Positions 1-4,910 of a stretch of DNA of 6,020 nucleotides are shown piece by piece. The DNA is from Promethearchaeota archaeon (GTDB lineage: Archaea; Asgardarchaeota; Lokiarchaeia; Sigyniarchaeales; SOKP01), in contig JAGXNU010000130.1 in the NCBI GenBank assembly GCA_019894815.1, positions 1 to 6,020 on the forward strand, read 5' to 3'. The notes below the pieces were generated by a model. It worked only from the letters and a program-made list of their open reading frames with translations. It searched no databases and was not told the DNA's origin. How positions within the stretch are numbered: the first letter of the stretch is position 1; each line of letters begins with the position of its first letter. A program made the position numbers and the translations under genes.

Positions 1-1
1 C

Positions 2-1219
2 TTTACAAATCTTGGTGCATTCAAATTAGATAGAGATAATCCTGCTCTTGGATGGGAGCAAGCAAAAGAAGTCATAGAAGGCGGTGAATGGGTTGGTATC
101 TTTCCAGAGGGTACTCGTTCCAAGGAGGGTGAGTTAGGAGAATTTAGAACAGGTGCAGTCAGGTTAGCAATTGAAACTGGAGTCCCTATTGTTCCGATGG
201 CCGTTTTAGGTTCTGAACATGCCCTTCCAAAGGGTAAATTATTCGTGAAACCCCATCAAGTTAAAGTAAGAGTTGGAGATCCTTTATACTTTGATCAATA
301 TGATATTAATAAAGTTTCCTATGAGGACATAAAACGTCTTACAAGTGAATTACGCGAGGTGGTATCTGAACTTCGTGAAGGGACATATGGTAAAACCAAA
401 GAAGAATTGGCAGAAGAACCACTTGAAAAAGAAGAAAAATCATCTTTCAATATTAAGAGATTCTTTAAAGACTTCGGGAAGGGATTTTTATGGACGTTAG
501 ATGATATTTGGTATGCTTCTCTAAGAGCTTTAGAAGAATTTAATCTTCGCGATCCGTTTCAAAAGTTTATCTATACAATTTCTGGCGAGTTAGTTCATCA
601 CATGTCTCAATTAATGGTACCTTACAAGGTCATTGACTATGAGAAATACATTCCAAAAACAGGAGGAGCAGTACTATGCACGAGTCATAATTCTGAATGG
701 GATGTCATTCAAGTTGGGGCAAGTATAATATATCATCCACCACGAAGGAAAATATATCAAATGGCTAAACAAGGATTGTTCAAGGTTCCAATAGTAAATG
801 CTTGGATTCGCAATCATTTCGCTTTCCCACTTAAAAGAGGCATGCATGATGTGGACTCCTTTAATTATGCAAGACATCTTTTAGACGAAGGTCAGATAGT
901 GTGTGTGTATCCTGAGGGAACTACTAATCCGGGAGGTGGAGTACTCCTTGAGGGTCATACGGGAGCCGTGCGTTTAGCAATTGAGAAACAGGTACCCATA
1001 TTACTAATTGGTATCACGGGAACAGAGGACACTTTTCCAAAAAACGCTAAAATGTTGAATTTTTACAAGGGTTCGATATTAAAAGCAGGCCCACCATTCA
1101 TGGAACATCAGCAATACTGGGGGAAAACAATGCCCGATTTTGATGAACTTAAACGGTTGACTGCTAATATGATGGCCCAAATAAAGGATCTTCTGGTTTA
1201 TGACGTTCCGGATGCTTGA
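2..1219 (+). CDS. Tandem two-domain PlsC-type acyltransferase, 5'-truncated by the window edge
   Basis: The frame is open from base 2, so the ATG at 197 is internal and not the start; 405 residues are visible. Family knowledge: PlsC/LPLAT enzymes move an acyl group from acyl-CoA or acyl-ACP onto (lyso)phospholipid precursors at the membrane, using HX4D and FPEGTR motifs. Seen: the tail of domain 1 has an intact FPEGTR (visible residues 34-39) and a VPIVP block IV (61-65). A charged, Glu/Lys-rich linker follows (about 120-150), then an amphipathic stretch. Domain 2 has HNSEWD (229-234, a proper H-X4-D), a YPEGT block (303-307) with Thr where Arg is usual, and VPILLIG. The HX4D of domain 1 lies outside the window. 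The chain is thus a fusion of two acyltransferases. Domain 2 keeps His, Asp and Glu and could be active; the Arg-to-Thr change may alter phosphate binding. Substrates cannot be read from the sequence. Confidence 0.9.
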   Translation, partial: FTNLGAFKLDRDNPALGWEQAKEVIEGGEWVGIFPEGTRSKEGELGEFRTGAVRLAIETGVPIVPMAVLGSEHALPKGKLFVKPHQVKVRVGDPLYFDQYDINKVSYEDIKRLTSELREVVSELREGTYGKTKEELAEEPLEKEEKSSFNIKRFFKDFGKGFLWTLDDIWYASLRALEEFNLRDPFQKFIYTISGELVHHMSQLMVPYKVIDYEKYIPKTGGAVLCTSHNSEWDVIQVGASIIYHPPRRKIYQMAKQGLFKVPIVNAWIRNHFAFPLKRGMHDVDSFNYARHLLDEGQIVCVYPEGTTNPGGGVLLEGHTGAVRLAIEKQVPILLIGITGTEDTFPKNAKMLNFYKGSILKAGPPFMEHQQYWGKTMPDFDELKRLTANMMAQIKDLLVYDVPDA

Positions 1220-1230
1220 TTTACTAAAAA

Positions 1231-1251
1231 AAAATTCTATTTCTATTTCTT
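1231..1251 (+). terminator. T-rich tract after the tandem acyltransferase gene
   Basis: A pyrimidine-rich run made of repeated TTCTAT units starts about 12 bases after the TGA stop. No convincing GC hairpin precedes it. Archaeal transcription commonly ends at such T-rich tracts without a stem-loop, so this is a plausible terminator, called from base composition only. Confidence 0.4.
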
Positions 1252-1286
1252 AAAAAAATATTTTAAAAGCATTCATTTATTAAGTA

Positions 1287-1294
1287 TTTATAAT
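1287..1294 (+). promoter_or_regulatory. TATA-like box for the deaminase-like gene
   Basis: TTTATAAT lies about 45 bases before the ATG at 1340. With the usual archaeal spacing of about 25 bases from TATA box to transcription start, the leader would be some 20-28 bases. No Shine-Dalgarno is visible before the ATG (the preceding bases are GTGCTTTCTC). In DNA this AT-rich such boxes arise by chance, so the call is tentative. Confidence 0.4.
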
Positions 1295-1339
1295 TTCAGA
1301 GCATAATTATTTACATTGTTGTACGCTTAGTGCTTTCTC

Positions 1340-1957
1340 ATGACAATTGAAAAGGATGTTGAAGTAGCAGAAGAATTAGAAAACTACCAAAAGAGAATGA
1401 CTTGGATTGTTTCTTCAAAAGATATAAGTGAAGAGGAAATTGAGGACGCGTTACGTAATGCCCTAAATTTGGACAAAGATACGAAATTAACTGATGAAAC
1501 AATAATAACTCATGCGAGAAAAAGCCAAGATTGGAAAGAGCAAGATCGCAATGTGGCATATGTGAAGTTCAATTACAAGTTCTCTAAAGGAGTAATTCAA
1601 AAAGGGTATATTTTAGCCTTGAGAGGTAAACAATTCATACCGGGTGCAGTAGTAGTGGAGCCTAAAGATAAACCAGCTGAAGTAATAATTGATCCTTTCG
1701 CACCTATCTCAAAAATATTTCCTGCTCAAGAAATCAATGATGAAGATGAACCTTGGTATCATGGTGAACGAAAATTGATTGTAACAATGGTAAAATTATG
1801 GGAACTCAACAAATTAAAAAAAGGTGAGGTTTTACTTGTATCAGAAGGTCCCATTTGTAGTTCCTGTAAGAAGATAATTTCAGAATTTAAAAATCGATAT
1901 CCTAATATTAAGGATTTTGAAATTCGAGAAAAAATCAAAGAAAATAGAAAAAAATAG
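1340..1957 (+). CDS. Stand-alone deaminase-fold protein resembling bacterial toxin deaminases
   Basis: The protein has 205 residues. Seen: the C-terminal half carries H141-G142-E143 (HxE) followed 30 residues on by C173-S-S-C176 and then SEFKNRYPNI. Family knowledge: the zinc-dependent cytidine/nucleic-acid deaminase fold uses [HC]xE on one helix and (P)CxxC on the next. The pattern 'strand, Ser-Glu-x-P, CxxC, helix, Phe, Pro-Asn-Ile' is what I recall of polymorphic-toxin deaminases such as the BURPS668_1122 type. Ile replaces Pro before the first Cys. Residues 72-106 look like the two leading beta strands (NVAYVKFNYK, KGYILALRG). The first ~65 residues are charged and helical. There is no signal peptide, membrane segment or toxin delivery module, and no obvious immunity gene: the next gene is convergent and unrelated. 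A house-keeping or defence role in nucleic acid or nucleotide deamination is inference. I am fairly sure of the zinc motif, less so of the exact family; a non-enzymatic zinc protein is the alternative. Confidence 0.68.
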   Translation: MTIEKDVEVAEELENYQKRMTWIVSSKDISEEEIEDALRNALNLDKDTKLTDETIITHARKSQDWKEQDRNVAYVKFNYKFSKGVIQKGYILALRGKQFIPGAVVVEPKDKPAEVIIDPFAPISKIFPAQEINDEDEPWYHGERKLIVTMVKLWELNKLKKGEVLLVSEGPICSSCKKIISEFKNRYPNIKDFEIREKIKENRKK

Positions 1958-1961
1958 TTTT

Positions 1962-1998
1962 TAAAAAAAAGCTTTATTATCTTATTTTCAATAAAGTT
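1962..1998 (-). terminator. AT-rich hairpin plus T-tract between convergent genes
   Basis: CTTTATT (1972-1978) and AATAAAG (1990-1996) are perfect inverted copies around an 11-base loop, extendable by a G-T and an A-T pair. Read on the minus strand the stem is followed by eight Ts (complement of the A run 1963-1970), which suits termination of the membrane-protein gene ending at 2016. On the plus strand the T-rich loop region could end the deaminase-like transcript. The stem is weak because it is almost all A-T. Confidence 0.45.
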
Positions 1999-2015
1999 GG
2001 CATTAACAGTCGTCT

Positions 2016-2648
2016 TTAAAATTTTCTTCTTTTGCCACGAATAAATTGTTTATTCATTTTCTCCGCGTAGTGTTTCAATTGAGATACAATTGTTCTACAA
2101 TTTATCCCACTAAAATCCATTGAGCCTTTGATAAGAATTTCTCTATATACAACACCATGTGAAGTGAAGTAAAATCTATAATGTGTATTATTGTGATCAC
2201 CAGTAGATTTCTTTACTTCAATTGTGTCAAATTTGGACCAATCAGCTTCACAAATCGGTTCTTTTGGAACCACAATTTTAATACCTTTTGGTGAAATGGA
2301 GAATATTCTACGGAAACCTGCATTTCGATATACTACTAAAAGATATATCAATCCAATGAAACTAACTCCTCCAAGGAGGGGAATTAAGAGCCCTGCCGCA
2401 ATACCTATTTCAGCAGGAGGCATGAAATTCGGGAGTACCACCAAAGGAAAGTAAACTAGTAAAACCATAAAAATTATACAGCAACTTGAATAACAGCCTA
2501 TTCTTAACCTCATAGTTTGAGATATTTCAAAGGTTTGAAAATCAGAAGCAACCATATTAACTCCGCAAAATTTACAAAATTGGGACTCTAAATTGTTTTC
2601 CTTACCACATACAGGACAATTTTTTTGTATATTCAGATTTTCGTTCAT
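2016..2648 (-). CDS. Zinc-ribbon, two-helix membrane protein with PH-like C-terminal domain
   Basis: With the ATG at 2648 the protein has 210 residues. A TTG at 2657 is in frame, but it touches the AAAGGA (minus strand, complement of 2659-2664) and could not be reached properly, while the ATG sits about 10 bases beyond it. Seen: an N-terminal zinc ribbon with CPVCG (C11, C14) and CKFCG (C25, C28), two hydrophobic segments at about 51-75 and 80-107 separated by a Pro-rich turn (NFMPPAE), then about 100 residues of alternating strands ending in a helix (QLKHYAEKMNK) and a basic tail (RGKRRKF). Strands such as FSISPKGIKIVV and YRFYFTSHGVVYREILI followed by a helix resemble the bacterial PH / YcxB-like fold, often attached to two membrane helices; that is inferred from pattern only. 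It probably sits in the cytoplasmic membrane with ribbon and tail inside. Substrate or partner unknown. Confidence 0.75.
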   Translation of the reverse strand: MNENLNIQKNCPVCGKENNLESQFCKFCGVNMVASDFQTFEISQTMRLRIGCYSSCCIIFMVLLVYFPLVVLPNFMPPAEIGIAAGLLIPLLGGVSFIGLIYLLVVYRNAGFRRIFSISPKGIKIVVPKEPICEADWSKFDTIEVKKSTGDHNNTHYRFYFTSHGVVYREILIKGSMDFSGINCRTIVSQLKHYAEKMNKQFIRGKRRKF

Positions 2649-2657
2649 TAATATCAA

Positions 2658-2664
2658 TTCCTTT
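2658..2664 (-). promoter_or_regulatory. Ribosome binding site deciding the start of the zinc-ribbon protein
   Basis: On the minus strand these bases read AAAGGAA; about 10 bases separate AAAGGA from the ATG at 2648 and only 1-2 bases from the alternative TTG at 2657. This favours the ATG. Confidence 0.5.
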
Positions 2665-2682
2665 AATACTATGATTTTAATT

Positions 2683-2690
2683 GTATAAAA
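2683..2690 (-). promoter_or_regulatory. Possible TATA box for the zinc-ribbon protein gene
   Basis: On the minus strand the bases read TTTTATAC, about 35-42 bases before the ATG at 2648. A start some 25 bases downstream would fall close to the ribosome binding site, giving a very short leader. Low confidence because such boxes are frequent by chance here. Confidence 0.25.
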
Positions 2691-2760
2691 TTGAATTTCT
2701 TTTGTAAGATTTGATTAGGTGCCATTCAATATAAGATTATCCAGATTTGTCTAAACTGCA

Positions 2761-2802
2761 AAAATCTAGAAATGAATAAAAAATCAAAATCTAGAAATGA
2801 AT
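2761..2802. repeat. 17-base direct repeat, two copies 25 bases apart
   Basis: AAAATCTAGAAATGAAT occurs at 2761-2777 and again at 2786-2802, identical over all 17 bases and separated by 8 bases (the period is 25). It lies in the divergent promoter region. It could be a pair of regulator binding sites or a recent slip duplication. Two copies are too few to call a CRISPR array. Confidence 0.75.
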
Positions 2803-2815
2803 CAATAATATTGAT
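2801..2815. repeat. Palindrome ATCAATA-A-TATTGAT
   Basis: A 7-base perfect inverted repeat around a single A begins at the end of the second direct-repeat copy. With a GAAT bulge the stem can extend outward as AGAAAT (2793-2798) with ATTTCT (2814-2819). Its form suits an operator for a dimeric repressor, but no regulator gene is adjacent, so the role is inferred. Confidence 0.45.
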
Positions 2816-2920
2816 TTCTGAGAATTTACATTAATCCTTATTAAAAATCCCTTGTTTTTTTATTAAGTTTTGAAGACTCTGATTCGTATGAATACATTTT
2901 AATATTACCAAGACTTTATT

Positions 2921-2948
2921 TTTTAATTAAATATTCTTTTAATTAAAT
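2921..2948 (+). promoter_or_regulatory. Doubled AT box (TTTTAATTAAAT twice) before the PlsC-like gene
   Basis: The 12-base sequence TTTTAATTAAAT is present at 2921-2932 and 2937-2948, so the copies are 16 bases apart. The second ends 22 bases before the ATG at 2971. The upstream copy is about where a TATA element would be expected for a short leader. Two possible promoter boxes or a regulator site overlapping the promoter are both possible. Confidence 0.4.
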
Positions 2949-2970
2949 AAAGATCGTGATATGATAAATC

Positions 2971-3660
2971 ATGAGTGAAACTACGCCTGCTGTTGAACCT
3001 CCTATTGAGGAAAAGAAAGGATCTTCGAAAAAAGATTTAATGTTAGACGTTCTATACGCTGGAGTCAAGGGATTGAGCGGATTTGGACTTGAAGCATTCA
3101 CTGACCTTAAGATTGAAGGGAGGCATAACATTCCTACGCGAGGGAAGGCGATTATAACAACGGTTAGTGATAATGCTTTACGAGACATTGCGATTATCAG
3201 CCAAGTATCCGGGAGACGCGTCCATTTCATGGTTCACCATAAAATGATGAAACACCAAGTATTTGGCCCAGTTTTGAAATCGTTGGGAATGTTTCGCAGC
3301 ACCCTGGATAAGGAAGATACTGAACCGATTGATAAAGTATTCCATTATCTAAATGAAAAAGGTGACTTAGTGGCAATGACACCAGAATCGAAATTAGAAC
3401 GAGAAATTCAAGTTAAAGCGATGGCGGGAATTATAAAATTTGCCGTCGCTGCCGATTCTCCAATAATTCCACTTGCCATTTACACGGAAAAAGCCAAGAT
3501 CTTGAACATGATTGACACCCAAGGAATCAGAGTAAAAATCGGTACACCACTAAAAGTAGAGAAACGATTAACTCGAGAAAAATATCGTGATCAGCGATAT
3601 GAATTAGCTGAAGACATTATCAATATCGTCGATTCATTGAAAGGGGAAACTGATTTTTAA
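2971..3660 (+). CDS. PlsC-like acyltransferase homologue with degenerate catalytic motifs
   Basis: The protein has 229 residues. Overall order fits a single LPLAT/PlsC domain: IEGRHNIPTRGKAIITT before block I, GMFRS as block II, TPES as block III, SPIIPLAIY as block IV, and VKIGTPLKVEKR near the end. However block I reads D67-N-A-L-R-D72, so the general-base His of HX4D is Asp, while the second Asp is kept. Block III reads T-P138-E139-S-K-L-E in place of FPEGTRS: Pro-Glu remains, Gly-Thr-Arg is lost. Family knowledge says the His is needed for acyl transfer, so I infer a non-catalytic or altered-function relative, perhaps a lipid-binding or regulatory partner. The N terminus (1-20) is Pro/Glu/Lys-rich, followed by an amphipathic helix (about 21-45). 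No Shine-Dalgarno is evident before the ATG. It is followed 24 bases on by a small gene, probably cotranscribed. No frameshift is visible; the gene looks maintained. Confidence 0.8.
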   Translation: MSETTPAVEPPIEEKKGSSKKDLMLDVLYAGVKGLSGFGLEAFTDLKIEGRHNIPTRGKAIITTVSDNALRDIAIISQVSGRRVHFMVHHKMMKHQVFGPVLKSLGMFRSTLDKEDTEPIDKVFHYLNEKGDLVAMTPESKLEREIQVKAMAGIIKFAVAADSPIIPLAIYTEKAKILNMIDTQGIRVKIGTPLKVEKRLTREKYRDQRYELAEDIINIVDSLKGETDF

Positions 3661-3669
3661 ATATTAAGA

Positions 3670-3676
3670 AAGGAGG
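3670..3676 (+). promoter_or_regulatory. Strong Shine-Dalgarno AAGGAGG
   Basis: AAGGAGG lies 8 bases before the ATG at 3685, an ideal spacing. It is by far the strongest ribosome binding site in the window and is the main evidence that the small gene behind it is translated. Confidence 0.8.
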
Positions 3677-3684
3677 AATTAATA

Positions 3685-3903
3685 ATGCAAATAAATCCAG
3701 TAAAATTACCTGAATTGGATGAAGAATTAAAAAGAAAGAAGGAAGAATTAGTAATTGAATTGAATGATTCAAATATTGAAAGTAATGAACAGAATAAAGA
3801 GAATGAATTAATAGGAGATTTATTTTATGAGTCAATGAAATCATTTTTTGATTTCGGAGTTGAACTTGCTAACAACTTGACGAATGAATGTGAAAAGGAA
3901 TAA
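3685..3903 (+). CDS. 72-residue acidic small protein cotranscribed with the PlsC-like gene
   Basis: I do not recognise a family. The protein is very rich in Glu, Asn and Lys. Seen: a charged helix (about 8-27, LPELDEELKRKKEELVIEL), an Asn/Ser/Glu linker (28-41), and a second amphipathic helix (42-66) with Phe-Phe and Leu on one face. No membrane segment, signal peptide or metal motif. The second helix, D45-L-F-Y-E-S-M-K-S-F-F-D-F-G-V-E60, resembles residues 26-41 of the preceding PlsC-like protein (shared D, Y, K, F-G and E, plus conservative changes). It could therefore be a partner that mimics or binds the same surface, or a remnant of a duplicated gene; both are inference. The ideal ribosome binding site and the short gap of 24 bases after the upstream stop support a real gene in one operon. 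Confidence 0.72.
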   Translation: MQINPVKLPELDEELKRKKEELVIELNDSNIESNEQNKENELIGDLFYESMKSFFDFGVELANNLTNECEKE

Positions 3904-3920
3904 TTCGATATACTGTCTCA

Positions 3921-4187
3921 TTAATCAATCCAAAATATATAGATCCACCATTTAAACTTCTTACCTTTGTAGTCACCATCACAAGTGGCTGCTAAATCAA
4001 ATCCTAAATGTTCATGCCACTTCGCAGATGCCTTATTGGTCAATGGAACTTCCACAATAAAAGAAACAATAGGGACATCTAAGTTTAAGAGCATTTCATT
4101 AAAAATTGCAGTTCCAACTCCACTTCGCATTCATCCTCTATCGAAAGCAAGAGAAACGGTTATAGCTAATAATCTTAATCCTTTTTT
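3921..4187 (-). pseudogene. Broken GNAT N-acetyltransferase gene (C-terminal remnant)
   Basis: Reading the minus strand, residues after the ATG at 4130 give RSGVGTAIFNEML, then VSFIVEVPLTNKASAKWHEHLGF and a strand-rich end. Family knowledge: this matches the GNAT acetyl-CoA-binding loop and helix (GxGxA), the Asn-x-x-Ala/Ser segment and the closing 'h-x-x-LGF' of the fold. In the same frame just upstream lie LRLLAITVSLAFDRG, which would fit the preceding core strand, but a TGA at 4131-4133 interrupts. Further up, an A8 run on this strand (complement of 4182-4189) leads into a TAA; shifting by one base there reopens the frame (ITLIKFVKVKKK). So at least one nonsense change and probably one frameshift are present, and the N-terminal half is not recognisable. 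TGA is used as a true stop at 1217-1219, so recoding is unlikely. It is convergent with the small gene ending at 3903. Confidence 0.7.
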
Positions 4188-4261
4188 TTACTTTTACAAA
4201 CTTAATCAGAGTTATACTATTCTAAAAAAATATAAAATAAAATGAAAAATAAATGTGCTTC

Positions 4262-4750
4262 TTAATATCTGGTTCTCGTTGCTTGAATACGGAGTTTAGC
4301 TTTGGTTTTTTCTTTTTTATCTTGTAGGATAACATACTTGGTTTTCTGAGGGAGTCTGATTTCATACTCTTCAGAGGCTATTTCTTGATCCTTCTTCAAT
4401 GGATCCTTTTCTCTTAAAATTACTTTTACAGGAACGATGATACTTTCGTCAGCACGTACAGTTTTAAATTGACTCCATAAAGACATATCAGCTTTGGAGG
4501 TAAATTCTTGATTTCGTTGTAATTTAATGGTTCCCTTGTTGGGCCAGCGAGCTTTGAACAGCTTTTCTCCATCACATTTAAAATAAAACTCTCCTCGCCA
4601 CCCCATTATATCATAATCTTTAAGTGTTTTTAAACTCATCAAAGATATATTGATTAAATAACGTTCTTTTTCCTCTCCAACTTGGTCCTGCTCGAAATTT
4701 TGGTCCTTTGCGTACGTCTTCTTTCCTTTAGCATAATACCGACGGCTCAT
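4262..4750 (-). CDS. Uncharacterised 162-residue protein, probably beta-rich
   Basis: I do not recognise this family. The first ~30 residues are polar and basic (SRRYYAKGKKTYAK) and likely disordered. Residues 31-160 show a regular alternation of hydrophobic and polar residues typical of a beta sandwich: YLINISLMSLKTL, GEFYFKCDGEKLFKARW, KGTIKLQRN, SIIVPVKVILREKD, EEYEIRL, TKYVILQD and AKLRIQAT. The run 'Leu-Lys-Asp-x-Asp ... Gly-x-x-Phe ... V-x-V-x-V-x-x-x-E-x-D' is loosely like a C2 domain, which often sits on membranes, but I would not assert that family. No signal peptide, membrane helix or Cys pair. Good codon look and clean ends support a real gene. The ATG at 4750 has only a weak GGAAA about 14 bases upstream. 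It diverges from the corrinoid protein gene. Confidence 0.7.
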   Translation of the reverse strand: MSRRYYAKGKKTYAKDQNFEQDQVGEEKERYLINISLMSLKTLKDYDIMGWRGEFYFKCDGEKLFKARWPNKGTIKLQRNQEFTSKADMSLWSQFKTVRADESIIVPVKVILREKDPLKKDQEIASEEYEIRLPQKTKYVILQDKKEKTKAKLRIQATRTRY

Positions 4751-4781
4751 TTTTTACAATTTCCATAATTTATTTTATTTG

Positions 4782-4795
4782 ATATTTTATTATAA
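4782..4795 (-). promoter_or_regulatory. Possible TATA box for the unknown beta-rich protein gene
   Basis: On the minus strand the bases read TTATAATAAAATAT, about 32-45 bases before the ATG at 4750. The position is right for an archaeal TATA box with a short leader. The rest of the divergent gap up to 4910 (about 115 bases) holds no gene; I see only AT-rich sequence in which a plus-strand promoter for the corrinoid protein gene must lie but cannot be placed. Confidence 0.35.
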
Positions 4796-4895
4796 CTAAA
4801 ATATAAAAAAAAGTGTTTTAAATCTATTTATTAATCTTTTGATTACACTCCACACATAGCCACATAATGGAATAATAATTCAATTTCACTTGTAT

Positions 4896-4900
4896 GGGAG
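4896..4900 (+). promoter_or_regulatory. Ribosome binding site deciding the start of the corrinoid protein
   Basis: GGGAG ends 10 bases before the ATG at 4911. It lies inside the frame that would start at the TTG 4890, so it favours 4911 over 4890. Confidence 0.5.
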
Positions 4901-4910
4901 CATTTTCGAA

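Larger units (their letters stand above)
2649..2970. other. Gene-free divergent intergenic region
   Basis: About 320 bases between the divergent starts at 2648 and 2971. I see no open frame with a start, ribosome binding site and coding look, and no tRNA-like or riboswitch-like fold. It holds a 17-base direct repeat, an overlapping 15-base palindrome, and a 12-base AT repeat just before the plus-strand gene (listed separately). The length is greater than needed for two simple promoters. Confidence 0.6.

Noticed and set aside
197..1219. A complete 340-residue gene starting at the ATG 197
   Set aside because: The same frame is open to the left edge and encodes FPEGTR and VPIVP of a first PlsC domain, so this ATG is an internal methionine.
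1340..2648. Toxin-immunity pair formed by the deaminase-like gene and the zinc-ribbon membrane gene
   Set aside because: The two are convergent, not cotranscribed, and the second has zinc-ribbon and membrane features unlike a dedicated immunity protein; nothing in the sequence links them.
2761..2802. Possible CRISPR array
   Set aside because: Only two repeat copies of 17 bases with an 8-base gap; spacers are far too short and no cas gene is present.
4131..4133. TGA read through as an amino acid in the GNAT remnant
   Set aside because: TGA ends the acyltransferase gene at 1217-1219 normally, there is no sign of a recoding element, and a second disruption lies just upstream.
3985..4245. Plus-strand frame of 86 codons across the GNAT remnant
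   Set aside because: It is antisense to recognisable GNAT residues and its product shows no domain-like pattern; no ribosome binding site precedes it.
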